Notes: generated by a model from the sequence alone, not told the origin. DNA of 64,000 bases from a bacterium (GCA_905221375.1 CAJNCY010000008.1:1-64000), one strand, 5' to 3'. Numbered from the stretch's first letter, positions 1 through 7,669 are shown. Made by a program: numbers and translations.

Positions 1-33
1 ATCTAAGTAAGTAGAAATAAGTTTATAATCCAT
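1..33 (-). CDS. Start of an unknown gene leaving the window
   Basis: An ATG at position 33 read leftwards opens a frame that begins MDYKLISTYLD and continues past the window edge. A good ribosome binding site (AAAGGAG, 40-46) lies six bases upstream. Only 11 codons are visible, so no function can be given. It is divergent from thsA and shares a short intergenic region with it. Confidence 0.5.
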   Translation of the reverse strand, partial: MDYKLISTYLD

Positions 34-92
34 AAAAATCTCCTTTATCAATAATCATGCTATTATAAACCTATTTGGGTGCTTTGTATAGC

Positions 93-131
93 GATAATAA
101 ATAGTTATCGGTAGGAGAGATATATTTTGGA
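93..131 (+). promoter_or_regulatory. 39-bp repeated control region of thsA, left copy
   Basis: This 39-bp stretch recurs exactly, inverted, at 2195-2233 upstream of thsB. It contains the ribosome binding site (TAGGAGAG, 111-118) and runs five bases into the coding region, covering the TTG start codon at 127. Both genes of the pair are therefore translated from an identical initiation region. The match ends sharply on both sides. Confidence 0.85.
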
Positions 132-1494
132 TAGAAAAAGTTTTATTACAAAAATAAGTGACTCTTTTAATGATGGAGAATTATCATTATTTTTAGGTGC
201 AGGAAGTAGTTTAGATGCTCATTTTCCAACTTGGAAAGAACTTCTAACCCCATGTGCCGAAAAATTAGGACTCGATATTAGTAGTATCACAGACTATTTT
301 CAACTTGCTCAATATTTTATTAATGAGTATAGTGAGCGAGAATTATATTCACTAATAAATTATAAAATTAACAAATTTGATTATGAAAGCGAACTAATGA
401 AAATAATTGTCCAAATTGGTTTCAAATCAATTTGGACAACTAATTTTGATAAAGTAATAGAGAAGAATTTTGAGTATCAAAAAATAAATATTAATAGTAT
501 TCATGATGAACAAGACTTAGGTTCTGTTAGTTTGAAAAATAGAGTAAATATATTCAAGCTTAACGGAGATATAGGTAGTATTTCAAAAATTGTTATTTCA
601 AAATCTGATATTGAAAACTATTACCTTAATCATGAGTTATTTTTAAGTTTTTTTCAAAGAGAGTTAGTCACTAATACTTTTTTATTTATTGGTTATAGTT
701 TTACTGATGATATCGTTCTAAAATCTATTCAAAAGCTACACAGTTACATAGGTAAGAATAATAAAGCATTCTATACAATTATGATAGATAAGCCTGGGGA
801 TAAAAATTTTCAACTTTTTATAGATGATTTAGGAAAAAGGTACAACATAAAAGTTTTGTTGGTCCAAACTCCCGAAGACATTAAAGAAATTTTGAGGGAA
901 ATAAAAGAAAAAACAATTAGTAAAAATATTTATATCTCAGGTAGTTTAGATGATGCACTAGAGGAGACTAGAGCCTATAACCTTTCGAAATCTTTAGTTG
1001 AAAAACTAATTGACGGAGGATACAATATAGTTACTGGATTTGGAAAGAACATTGGCTATTACATTTCCGGTTCCAGCATACAAAAACTTTACTCAATTAA
1101 TGAGGCTAATATTGAAAAACGTTTAATTATGCGACCATTCGCTCACGATATGAGTTTAGATGAGGATACGTCTTATAGACGAAATCTGATATCGGATACA
1201 AAGTTTACCATTGTTATGTATGGTCAGGCAATCAATAGTAAAGGTGACATTGTCACTTCTAGGGGTGTTTGGGAAGAAATTAAAATTTCGAAAGAACAAG
1301 GAAATTATATCATTCCAATTGCTAGCACTGGATTTGCTGCAGCAGAGTTAGGGGAGAAAATAAAATCAAGTATAACTGAATACCCTTATTTAGAAAATTA
1401 TATTGAGAAATTATGTTCGGAAAATAGTCCAGACAAACTAGCGGAATTAGTATTACATATTATTGAAGAAATATCCTTCAATTTTATTGATTAA
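127..1494 (+). CDS. thsA: Thoeris effector ThsA, SIR2 + SLOG domains
   Basis: This 455-residue protein has the ThsA layout: an N-terminal SIR2-like NAD-consuming domain (GAGSS at 24-28, TTNFD at 104-108) and a C-terminal SLOG domain from about residue 265 (ISGSLDD, TGFGKNIGYY, IMRPFAHD, YRRNLIS). In Thoeris, the SLOG domain binds a cyclic ADP-ribose-type signal made by ThsB and the SIR2 domain then depletes NAD, stopping phage spread. The conserved catalytic histidine of the KxHGD segment is Asn146 here (KLNGD), which may weaken or change activity. The start is TTG, set by the ribosome binding site at 111-118. The gene is convergent with thsB and their 3' ends overlap by 42 bp. Family assignment is confident; activity is inferred. 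Confidence 0.88.
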   Translation: MDRKSFITKISDSFNDGELSLFLGAGSSLDAHFPTWKELLTPCAEKLGLDISSITDYFQLAQYFINEYSERELYSLINYKINKFDYESELMKIIVQIGFKSIWTTNFDKVIEKNFEYQKININSIHDEQDLGSVSLKNRVNIFKLNGDIGSISKIVISKSDIENYYLNHELFLSFFQRELVTNTFLFIGYSFTDDIVLKSIQKLHSYIGKNNKAFYTIMIDKPGDKNFQLFIDDLGKRYNIKVLLVQTPEDIKEILREIKEKTISKNIYISGSLDDALEETRAYNLSKSLVEKLIDGGYNIVTGFGKNIGYYISGSSIQKLYSINEANIEKRLIMRPFAHDMSLDEDTSYRRNLISDTKFTIVMYGQAINSKGDIVTSRGVWEEIKISKEQGNYIIPIASTGFAAAELGEKIKSSITEYPYLENYIEKLCSENSPDKLAELVLHIIEEISFNFID

Positions 1495-2199
1495 TACCAG
1501 TATAATTGATTCCATACAAGCTATTTCTTTTAAAGTTGGCTGAATATTAAATTTAACTTTATTAAAAATGAAGCTACTACTATAATATGAAATATTATCA
1601 TTAATATTGTATTTTTCTAAACAATATAAAATCAATGTATACAGCATTGTGATTCTAATGCTAAAACAATTTTTATCAATATAATTATATTTATCAATAA
1701 TAGCATTGATAAATTTATCTGTTGTTATATTTTCTAAAGTCAGTAGATTTTTTATTTCTACTGACTTTAATTGTTCGTATAGTAAACGTTTTAGTATATC
1801 AATTGATAAATCATAGGTTCCGCTAGAAATATCAAGTTTCATTTCTCCATATATATACTTAGAAATCCAATTGTATTTCTTAGGAATTTGGCTACTGGTT
1901 ATCTCGCAAAGAATGGGAATGATTACTATTTCTTGATATTTATCAATTTTGGTTTTAATTGCATCTAATTCTAACATTGCTCCTGTACTTTGAAATAATT
2001 GTGTTGAAATAAAAAGTAAAAATATCTTAGATTGTTCTACTCCCTCTTCAATATTGACATAGTCACCGTCATCTCCTAGATACAGTTTTTCATAATCGTA
2101 CCACACTTCAATTCCTAAATTTTTTAAATGAAAATTTAGAGACTGAGCATAAACTAATCTATCTTTACCTGAAAAACAAAAAAATACCCTATCTTCCAA
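1453..2199 (-). CDS. thsB: Thoeris sensor ThsB, TIR-domain protein
   Basis: This 248-residue protein opens with a TIR domain (VFFCFSGKDR, IEVWYDYEKLYLGDD, IFLLFISTQLF, then TGAMLELDAI carrying the expected catalytic glutamate). In Thoeris, ThsB-type proteins sense phage and make the nucleotide signal that activates ThsA. Residues 140-248 are a helical C-terminal part I cannot assign. The start is TTG, inside the same 39-bp sequence that precedes thsA. A likely extended -10 (TGGTATACT on the minus strand, about 2235-2243) lies just upstream. The reading frame finishes inside the 3' end of thsA on the opposite strand, so the two mRNAs are antisense to each other there. Confidence 0.85.
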   Translation of the reverse strand: MEDRVFFCFSGKDRLVYAQSLNFHLKNLGIEVWYDYEKLYLGDDGDYVNIEEGVEQSKIFLLFISTQLFQSTGAMLELDAIKTKIDKYQEIVIIPILCEITSSQIPKKYNWISKYIYGEMKLDISSGTYDLSIDILKRLLYEQLKSVEIKNLLTLENITTDKFINAIIDKYNYIDKNCFSIRITMLYTLILYCLEKYNINDNISYYSSSFIFNKVKFNIQPTLKEIACMESIILVLINKIEGYFFNNM

Positions 2200-2233
2200 A
2201 ATATATCTCTCCTACCGATAACTATTTATTATC
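2195..2233 (-). promoter_or_regulatory. 39-bp repeated control region of thsB, right copy
   Basis: Exact inverted copy of 93-131. It carries the thsB ribosome binding site and TTG start codon. Together the two copies form a perfect 39-bp inverted repeat flanking the whole Thoeris locus. Confidence 0.85.
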
Positions 2234-2510
2234 ACTAGTATACCATAAATTCATTTTTAGTTGTTTGATTTGTATAATGATTTTTTAGTTAAAATTAGAT
2301 GATATTGGCCAACTATAAATTAAAACACTGTTTTGAAATTATATCGAATACTTTTGAGTCAATTACAAACTTACAACAACTAGAGAATTGTGTAGTTTGA
2401 AGGAAATAAGTACAAGTTTATTAGAAAAGTAGCATTTTATAGGATTATCACGAAAAATTCTAATTTTAGAATTATACTTTCTATTAATTTAGAACATGTT
2501 TTTTTATTTT
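2234..2510. other. AT-rich intergenic stretch with no gene seen
   Basis: Between the thsB promoter and the first mobilisation remnant I see no reading frame, RNA fold or repeat that I can support. Frames on both strands are closed by frequent stop codons. Confidence 0.5.
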
Positions 2511-2516
2511 TAAATG

Positions 2517-2714
2517 TTATAATAGTGTTATCAAGTAAAAGGAGCATACTATAATTGGTAACAATATAAAATTATACGAAAGACACATGGCCTGACAAAA
2601 ACAGATTTGCTCGAATTGTATAAATTTTAGGCAATAGCCCTTAGCTGTTATAAAAACGGAACAAGTACCATTTCAACAGAATTCATAGACACTATTTGCC
2701 AGGAACAGTTATAA
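2517..2714 (+). pseudogene. Decayed Cro/CI-type repressor remnant
   Basis: A promoter-like TATAAT (2518-2523) and a good ribosome binding site (AAAAGGAG, 2537-2544) precede a broken frame. Pieces in different frames read KLYER, HGLTKTDL, then YKNGTSTISTEFIDTIC, the pattern of an XRE-family helix-turn-helix repressor. At least one frameshift and one internal stop interrupt it. It sits directly before remnants of mobilisation genes, suggesting a dead integrated mobilisable element. The family call rests on short segments only. Confidence 0.35.
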
Positions 2715-2715
2715 A

Positions 2716-2809
2716 AACTGAGTAAAGGAGTCGGAGAGTTGGTCAAGAAAGTGGAGAAAGAATTTCAAGTGGAAGTGAAAAGATTGAAGGAGTTTCATGG
2801 TAGTCACTA
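2716..2809 (+). pseudogene. 3' remnant of a MobC-like gene
   Basis: This stretch is a near copy of the end of the intact mobC-like gene at 7577-7669: the last 30 codons (LSKGVGELVKK to EFHGSH) match with few changes. Everything upstream of it in the intact gene is missing. It overlaps the start of the relaxase remnant exactly as in the intact module. Confidence 0.75.
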
Positions 2810-3172
2810 AGCATTTTGCGACACACGGAAAAAAATATCGTAGGCGTTTAATTAAGTATATCCTCAATCCTGATAAAGCGGACAATTTGAAATTAGTATC
2901 TGATTTTGGTATGAGCAATTACTTAGATTTTCCTAGCTATGAAGAGATGGTAGAAATGTACAATGTCAACTTTACCAATAACGACAAGTTGTACGAATAC
3001 AGAAATGACCGACAAGAAAAACACCAATAAAATATTCCTGCCCACCATCTGATCCAATCATTTTCTCCTGATGATAATCTAACACCAGAAGAAATCAATC
3101 ACATTGGATATGAGACTATGATGGAGTTGACAGGAGGACGTTTTCGTTTCATCGTAGCAACTTACACAGAAG
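2797..3172 (+). pseudogene. 5' remnant of a mobilisation relaxase
   Basis: The first 77 codons are almost identical to the intact relaxase at 7656-9518. A CAA-to-TAA change then stops the frame at 3028-3030. Homology continues in the same frame to about 3172 (HLIQSFSPDDNLTPEEI, MMELTGGRF) and ends just before the metal-binding histidine cluster. With the mobC remnant it makes a direct repeat of about 455 bp with 7577-8030, bracketing the Septu locus. It cannot encode an active enzyme. Confidence 0.85.
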
Positions 3173-3247
3173 TGTGAGTACTGAAATTGATACATTTTTT
3201 TATGATTTTGTTTTTGAAATTACGAATAGTAAGTTGGATAGTTTTGA

Positions 3248-3339
3248 TTGTTTTTTCAAAAATTTCATGCTAGAATATTCTTAGTAATTTAAAACCTTCT
3301 GGTATCGGGGAATAGGGGTTCGACTCCCCTCCCCATCAT
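3248..3339 (+). other. Promoter plus tRNA T-arm-like fragment
   Basis: A promoter-like pair, TTGTTT (3248-3253) and TAGAAT (3271-3276, with TGC before it), has 17-bp spacing. About 35 bases downstream lies AGGGG-TTCGACT-CCCCT, a perfect tRNA-type T-stem and loop, followed by a run that could be a 3' acceptor strand. No matching D-arm or anticodon arm is visible upstream. It may be a tRNA 3' scar from integration, or a chance hairpin. Confidence 0.35.
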
Positions 3340-3468
3340 TTGCTGCTAACCGATGTTTCAGACTCCACTACCTTTATTCTATTGTGTGTAGAAGTAGCAA
3401 TAGAAATCCTCATAGACTTAGTGAGTGATTGGCTATTCAATGTATTGAATGATATGGAGGGCAAGTTT

Positions 3469-3579
3469 ATGGCTATAATAATTTCGTCAGGTTTTAAATT
3501 TATGTGTCTCGTTGCAGCGGTGGGGAGCTTCGGTAGCGTTTATGCAGGGCTAGCGAGACACTACAGAAGGGCATTATAA
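3469..3579 (+). CDS. Small hydrophobic 36-residue peptide, unknown
   Basis: An ATG at 3469 follows a perfect GGAGG site (3456-3460) with eight-base spacing. The 36-residue product has one hydrophobic stretch (FKFMCLVAAVGSFGSVYAG) and a basic tail (LARHYRRAL), so it is probably a membrane peptide. A longer frame opens at a TTG at 3340 but has no ribosome binding site there. An 18-bp hairpin starts inside its last codons. A toxin-like or bacteriocin-like peptide is possible, but no family is recognised. Confidence 0.4.
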   Translation: MAIIISSGFKFMCLVAAVGSFGSVYAGLARHYRRAL

Positions 3580-3602
3580 AAGGAATGCCTTTCTGTAGTG
3601 TC
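3557..3602 (+). terminator. Long 18-bp hairpin after the small peptide
   Basis: Arms 3557-3574 and 3585-3602 pair over 18 bp with a single G-U pair and a ten-base loop. There is no T-run after it, so it may be an RNA-stabilising or attenuating structure rather than a classical terminator. It overlaps the end of the 36-residue peptide gene and precedes the next small gene. Confidence 0.55.
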
Positions 3603-3620
3603 CCCAAGATTGGAGTTGTT

Positions 3621-3854
3621 ATGACAGATTCTATTATTTCTAACGCAATAAAAACAAGTATAGATCGCCCTAAATATGAGGGTTTTGATGCATGTGCTGA
3701 CATTACTTTTGAATTGTTAAATGGAGAAAAAAATAAACTGATTGAAAAGATATCTTCAGGTAGTTACCTCACTTCTGAGGAGCAGTATTTTTTAGTAAAA
3801 CTTGAATCTATTATAAACACTCTCAACGATGAATATAACGGATTTTGCTTTTGA
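3621..3854 (+). CDS. Unknown 77-residue acidic small protein
   Basis: The start at ATG 3621 follows GGAG (3612-3615). The product begins MTDSIISNAIKTSIDRPKY and looks mostly helical, with a segment (GSYLTSEEQYFLVKLESII) reminiscent of small immunity or regulatory proteins. No known motif is visible. It follows the 36-residue hydrophobic peptide and the long hairpin, so the two could be a peptide and partner pair. It is closed by a small hairpin with a T-run at 3933-3952. Confidence 0.5.
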   Translation: MTDSIISNAIKTSIDRPKYEGFDACADITFELLNGEKNKLIEKISSGSYLTSEEQYFLVKLESIINTLNDEYNGFCF

Positions 3855-3932
3855 TTTTAAAGTATCTTAGTATAAATCGGAAAAATTGCACCCCCTTTTC
3901 TATAATCGTTAAAAAGTGTATCCTATCATAGG

Positions 3933-3952
3933 CCACTCGAAAGGGTGGTTTT
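3933..3952 (+). terminator. Short rho-independent terminator
   Basis: Stem CCACTC/GGGTGG with a GAAA tetraloop followed by TTTT. It would end transcription of the 77-residue gene before the Septu promoter. Confidence 0.5.
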
Positions 3953-3965
3953 GTATTAGGTTCTT

Positions 3966-3999
3966 AATGTGAAAAAAATCACATTAAAATTTGTATAAT
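3966..3999 (+). promoter_or_regulatory. Promoter with palindromic operator before ptuAB
   Basis: A perfect inverted repeat, AATGTGA-N6-TCACATT (3966-3985), lies across the expected -35 position of a TATAAT at 3994-3999. This layout fits an operator that blocks or replaces -35 recognition. The half-sites resemble a CRP/FNR-family site, but the true regulator is unknown. Transcription would enter the 28-codon frame and then ptuA. Confidence 0.6.
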
Positions 4000-4031
4000 G
4001 GTAAGGTAGGCTTTTAGAAAGGAGGTAAATC

Positions 4032-4118
4032 ATGGCTAGAAGGAAAATAAGAATAATTACTCAGAAGCAAGAGACTTTCCGTCAGGCTTTTGAGAATGAA
4101 CTATTTGTTGAAGACTAA
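4032..4118 (+). CDS. 28-residue basic small protein or leader peptide
   Basis: An unusually strong AAAGGAGGT (4018-4026) precedes ATG 4032. The frame encodes 28 residues, starting MARRKIRIITQKQETF and ending in an acidic tail. It lies 41 bases before ptuA and behind the palindromic promoter. It could be a leader peptide, a small regulator or a Septu accessory. No family is recognised. Confidence 0.5.
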   Translation: MARRKIRIITQKQETFRQAFENELFVED

Positions 4119-4159
4119 TGTAAATTATTTAGTAGTTTATTTAGCATGGAGGATTACTG

Positions 4160-5665
4160 ATGAAGAGAAGAAGGTTCGCAGAAGTAAATTTCTATACTAC
4201 AGATTGGCCAATAGATACTGATCAAGATATGAGTGATGGATTTTATTTTGCAAAAGATAATTGGGACGATTACGGATTTAAAACAACATATCAAGTAGTG
4301 GCTTGTTTTGAGGGGGAAAAGAACGACTTAGGGAATATTAACATCACAGTTTATCCATACTCTTCAAGTGATGTGATATCTTTTGACAAAATTAAAAAGA
4401 ATTTACACTCTCAAAATATAATATCTTTAGGAAATTTAGAATATTATAGATTTCTCAATAATATTTTTGATGAAAAAGATAGAATAGAGTATTTAAAAAT
4501 ATTAGGAGACCTTGCATTTGATGATGAAAAATTAGAAGAATTATATAATAACCCTAATTTTCAGACGATATTCAGTTGGGCACATAAAAAGGACGTAATC
4601 AGAGATTCTTTTTTTAGAAATAATAATTATAATGAAGTTATTGATCAGTTCCATCGAGTTACTCTAGGTGGAAGTTATCAGGATAAATATGAAGTTAATC
4701 TGATTAATCTTAATGAAGAGGAAATTTTTAAATTCAATGTTGATCCTAATTCTAAAATCCCCACTTCAATGTATTCTATTATCGGAAATAATGGTAGTGG
4801 CAAAACTAATTTTTTGAAACAAATTATAAGTTTTTATCATTATCAAAAAAATGGAAGTTTACTAGATAATGCTGAAGAAAAATTATATTCTGATAGGTCG
4901 AATCTTAATCAATTTAATTCATTAGTTTGTTTTTCGTATAGTCCATTTGATTCGGGTTTTAAAAAAGAAGACTCAGATATTTATAAATTTATAGGAATAA
5001 ATTTTTCGAATACTGAAGATCTAAGCGAAATTATTGCAAAAGATATTCATAAATTGTTCACTGAAGTAGGCAAAAGATACCGTACAAAGTTAGGAAATAT
5101 TATAAAAAAATTTTCATTTGATCCATGGTTTTTACAAATTGAACACGCTATTGATATGGAAAATTTCAGTTTAGAAGATGTGAAGAAATTAAGCTCAGGA
5201 CAAAAGATTATCCTTCTAAATTTATTAAATCTAATTATTTATGTTTCAGAAAAAACTTTTGTGATTATTGATGAACCCGAACTATTTCTACATCCACCAT
5301 TATTAAAAGCTTATATACGGGCGATAGATGAAATTATAAGCGATGCCAATGGAGTTTGTTTATTAGCGACCCATTCTGCTATTGTGCTTCAAGAACTGGC
5401 TCACATCAATATTAGGAAGATAGTACGGAATTTTGATAACAATCAAAATCGAATTGAGTCAATTTCAATTAAAACTTTTGGAGAAAGCATTAGTTATATT
5501 AATAATGCGATTTTTGGTACAGATCTTAGGAACACTGGATTTTACAAATTTATAGTGGATTTAATTAAGGAAGATAAAACTGAACTAGATAAAATTGATT
5601 TTATCTTTGGAAGCGAAGCATTACTAGTAAAGAAATTTGAAGAGGTTAGTGATGAAGAAAATTAG
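4160..5665 (+). CDS. ptuA: Septu-type AAA/ABC ATPase PtuA
   Basis: The 501-residue protein has Walker A GNNGSGKT (209-216), an ABC-like signature LSSGQK (344-349), Walker B FVIIDEPE (367-374) and an H-loop ATHS (403-406), as in SMC/OLD-like defence ATPases. About 200 residues precede Walker A, longer than usual for such ATPases and of unknown role. In Septu systems PtuA partners the HNH nuclease PtuB against phage. Here ptuB overlaps its end by 14 bp, strongly supporting the pair. The start follows GGAGG at 4148-4152. It is probably co-transcribed with the 28-codon frame from the promoter at 3994. Confidence 0.8.
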   Translation: MKRRRFAEVNFYTTDWPIDTDQDMSDGFYFAKDNWDDYGFKTTYQVVACFEGEKNDLGNINITVYPYSSSDVISFDKIKKNLHSQNIISLGNLEYYRFLNNIFDEKDRIEYLKILGDLAFDDEKLEELYNNPNFQTIFSWAHKKDVIRDSFFRNNNYNEVIDQFHRVTLGGSYQDKYEVNLINLNEEEIFKFNVDPNSKIPTSMYSIIGNNGSGKTNFLKQIISFYHYQKNGSLLDNAEEKLYSDRSNLNQFNSLVCFSYSPFDSGFKKEDSDIYKFIGINFSNTEDLSEIIAKDIHKLFTEVGKRYRTKLGNIIKKFSFDPWFLQIEHAIDMENFSLEDVKKLSSGQKIILLNLLNLIIYVSEKTFVIIDEPELFLHPPLLKAYIRAIDEIISDANGVCLLATHSAIVLQELAHINIRKIVRNFDNNQNRIESISIKTFGESISYINNAIFGTDLRNTGFYKFIVDLIKEDKTELDKIDFIFGSEALLVKKFEEVSDEEN

Positions 5666-6596
5666 TTCACCAAGCTTTTGTATAGCAAATGTAATTGATG
5701 AAATAGTTGGATACATGGAACAAAATCAAGGTAATAATAAATCTGGTATTATTAGGAAGCTTCATGAATCCAATTGTCTTTTACCATACTTCAATAAAAT
5801 TGAAAGCGACTATCTTGAGGCTGGTGAAAATTTACAATCTTTGATTTCTAAATTAGAGCAATCAGATGAAGTTTTGGGAATTGAAAAATCAAAAATGAAA
5901 GAACTATACAAGACGTTTTACTCTTCAGAAAGTTCATTTAGGAGAGACTTGTACAAACTTACACCTAGATGTTGTCCAATTTGTGATGCCGAATGGGGTT
6001 ATGCAACACATACTTTAGATCATATTTTACCAGAATCAATCTTTCCACAATTTGCTATCTTACCAATTAACTTAGTTTCAACGTGTTATAGGTGTAATCA
6101 TTCAAAAAATTCGATTGTAGGCTATTCAGAAAATCAGGGAGTTTTAAATCCGTATTTTAATTCTGTAAATTTGTTACCATACTTGAAATGTTATACATAT
6201 ATCAAAGGTGACGATTTTATTACGCATATCCAATTAAAGAACGAGTCAGTTGTCGGACTTGATCCATTGAAATATCAAAGATTGAGATTCTTTTACGAGG
6301 AAGTTTATAAATTGAATGAAACTTATAGTGAAGTAGCACGTGTAAGTGTTTTGAATAGCCTCATTGATACGCTTTCAGAATTAGGGAATGTAACAAATGA
6401 TTTTATTAAGGGGTATTTTCAATCTCTTATTATGGATGATAAAGAAGATTTAATTTTAAAGGGAGTTGTCACATTAGAATTCTTAAAAGTTTTAGTTTTA
6501 GAATCTCTTCAAGACTTGGAGGTTGAAGCGTATGATTTAATTAACAGAATGCTTCAAGAAAGACGACAAATGAGTGAAGTACAGGATATATTTTAA
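5652..6596 (+). CDS. ptuB: Septu-type HNH nuclease PtuB
   Basis: The protein (314 residues) has an HNH core with zinc-binding cysteine pairs: CPIC at 108-111, the DH catalytic pair at 123-124 (TLDHILPES), Asn140 and CYRC (145-148) before NHSKNS. PtuB supplies the DNA-cutting activity in Septu. I chose ATG 5652 because AGAGG (5641-5645) is well spaced; an upstream in-frame TTG at 5637 has no such site. The start overlaps ptuA, indicating translational coupling. A hairpin with a T-run follows at 6602. Confidence 0.8.
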   Translation: MKKISSPSFCIANVIDEIVGYMEQNQGNNKSGIIRKLHESNCLLPYFNKIESDYLEAGENLQSLISKLEQSDEVLGIEKSKMKELYKTFYSSESSFRRDLYKLTPRCCPICDAEWGYATHTLDHILPESIFPQFAILPINLVSTCYRCNHSKNSIVGYSENQGVLNPYFNSVNLLPYLKCYTYIKGDDFITHIQLKNESVVGLDPLKYQRLRFFYEEVYKLNETYSEVARVSVLNSLIDTLSELGNVTNDFIKGYFQSLIMDDKEDLILKGVVTLEFLKVLVLESLQDLEVEAYDLINRMLQERRQMSEVQDIF

Positions 6597-6601
6597 AATC
6601 G

Positions 6602-6624
6602 AGAGAGCGTTCAGCTCTCTTTTT
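6602..6624 (+). terminator. Terminator of the ptuAB operon
   Basis: Stem AGAGAGC/GCTCTCT with loop GTTCA followed by a T-rich tail. Confidence 0.8.
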
Positions 6625-6714
6625 CTTACTCCCATTTTCAATTTTTGTGATAACTTCCCCAAATTTCTTCTGCTATACTTTTCTCAACTTTAAAAATCCA
6701 GCTAAGATTTTTCA

Positions 6715-6906
6715 CTGGGGGTTTGGGGGGCGAAGGCCACCAAGTTATCTTATCGTTGGCTGTCAAAACTAGGAGGTTTTGGTTGGTTGGCGATATGATT
6801 TTTGGGATATTGTGGACACAATATCTGAGCTCGCAAAGACCGAACAAGAAGCAAGTGAGGTCTTTAGGAAGCGTACTGACAATGTGAGGTAGACTTACAC
6901 TGTCAG
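6715..6906 (+). other. Probable origin of transfer (oriT) region
   Basis: Between ptuB and the mobilisation genes lies a G-rich segment (6715-6730) followed by three inverted repeats: 6806-6825 (perfect 9-bp arms GATATTGTG/CACAATATC), 6835-6865 (AAAGACC/GGTCTTT) and 6876-6906 (CTGACAATGT/ACACTGTCAG, one mismatch). Arrays of hairpins just upstream of accessory and relaxase genes are typical of oriT. The nick site itself cannot be placed. An opposite-strand frame here is judged a by-product. Confidence 0.55.
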
Positions 6907-6934
6907 ACAAGTAGAATGTTGAAGGGATATCAGA

Positions 6935-7294
6935 ATGGGACAAGAAATTAAGTCAATCCGAAAGCAATTTAGAATTACGAGACAAGAAGAAAAACAGATA
7001 AAAGAAATGATGAGGGAACAAAAAGTGGATAGTTTCTCAGAATTTCTTCGTCAGAATTTATTGAAAAAGAATTATCAGGATAGAATTTTTGAAAGTTGGT
7101 TCTCCCTTTGGCAGTCTCAAAAGTTTGAACAGATTAGTCGAGATGTGTATGAAGTTCTGGTTGTCGCAAGAGAAAATCATCAAGTGACTAAAGAGCACGT
7201 CTCAATCTTATTGACTTGCGTTCAAGAATTGATTGCAGAAGTGAATCAAGTGCAGCCACTCAGTCGTGAGTTCCGTGAAAAATATATGGGTTAG
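6935..7294 (+). CDS. Mobilisation accessory protein (relaxosome)
   Basis: This 119-residue, charged, helical protein starts MGQEIKSIRKQFRITRQEEK and continues with a segment (VDSFSEFLRQNLL) typical of ribbon-helix-helix-like relaxosome accessory proteins of mobilisable elements. It sits directly after the oriT-like hairpins and nine bases before mobC, so it probably binds oriT and helps load the relaxase. Confidence 0.6.
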   Translation: MGQEIKSIRKQFRITRQEEKQIKEMMREQKVDSFSEFLRQNLLKKNYQDRIFESWFSLWQSQKFEQISRDVYEVLVVARENHQVTKEHVSILLTCVQELIAEVNQVQPLSREFREKYMG

Positions 7295-7303
7295 GAGGAT
7301 GTA

Positions 7304-7669
7304 ATGGTTTATCGCTATCGTACTAATCTCAAAAAAGTATTTCTAACTGATCCAGAATTACACCAATTGAATGAACGGATTGCTAAGAGCAATTGTCAAA
7401 ATTTCTCAGTCTATGCCAGAAAAGTTTTGCTTAATCCGAATATGTCATTTGTCACGATTAACACTGATACTTATGACCAGTTAGTTTTTGAATTGAGACG
7501 GATTGGAAATAACATTAATCAAATTGCGCGTGCGATTAATCAAAGCCACCTGATTTCTCAGGACCAATTACAAGAATTGAGTAAAGGAGTCGGAGAGTTA
7601 ATTAAGGAAGTGGACAAAGAATTTCAAGTGGAGGTGAAAAGACTGAAGGAGTTTCATGGTAGTTACTAA
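7304..7669 (+). CDS. mobC: MobC-like relaxosome protein
   Basis: The 121-residue protein contains the MobC signature FELRRIGNNINQIARAIN (about residues 66-83) after a ribbon-helix-helix-like N-terminus (VFLTDPELHQLNERI). MobC proteins assist strand separation at oriT. A GGAGG site (7292-7296) precedes the ATG. Its last 14 bases overlap the relaxase start. A decayed copy of its end occurs at 2716-2809. Confidence 0.8.
   Translation: MVYRYRTNLKKVFLTDPELHQLNERIAKSNCQNFSVYARKVLLNPNMSFVTINTDTYDQLVFELRRIGNNINQIARAINQSHLISQDQLQELSKGVGELIKEVDKEFQVEVKRLKEFHGSY

Noticed and set aside
3340..3468. Upstream extension of the 36-residue peptide frame from a TTG
   Set aside because: No binding site near the TTG, whereas GGAGG sits correctly before ATG 3469.
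3966..3985. CRP-binding site as in enteric bacteria
   Set aside because: The half-sites match, but streptococci lack a classical cAMP-CRP system; kept only as a generic operator.
6638..6943. 101-codon minus-strand frame over the oriT region
   Set aside because: Odd composition, no ribosome binding site, and it overlaps the hairpins expected of oriT, so I treat it as a shadow.
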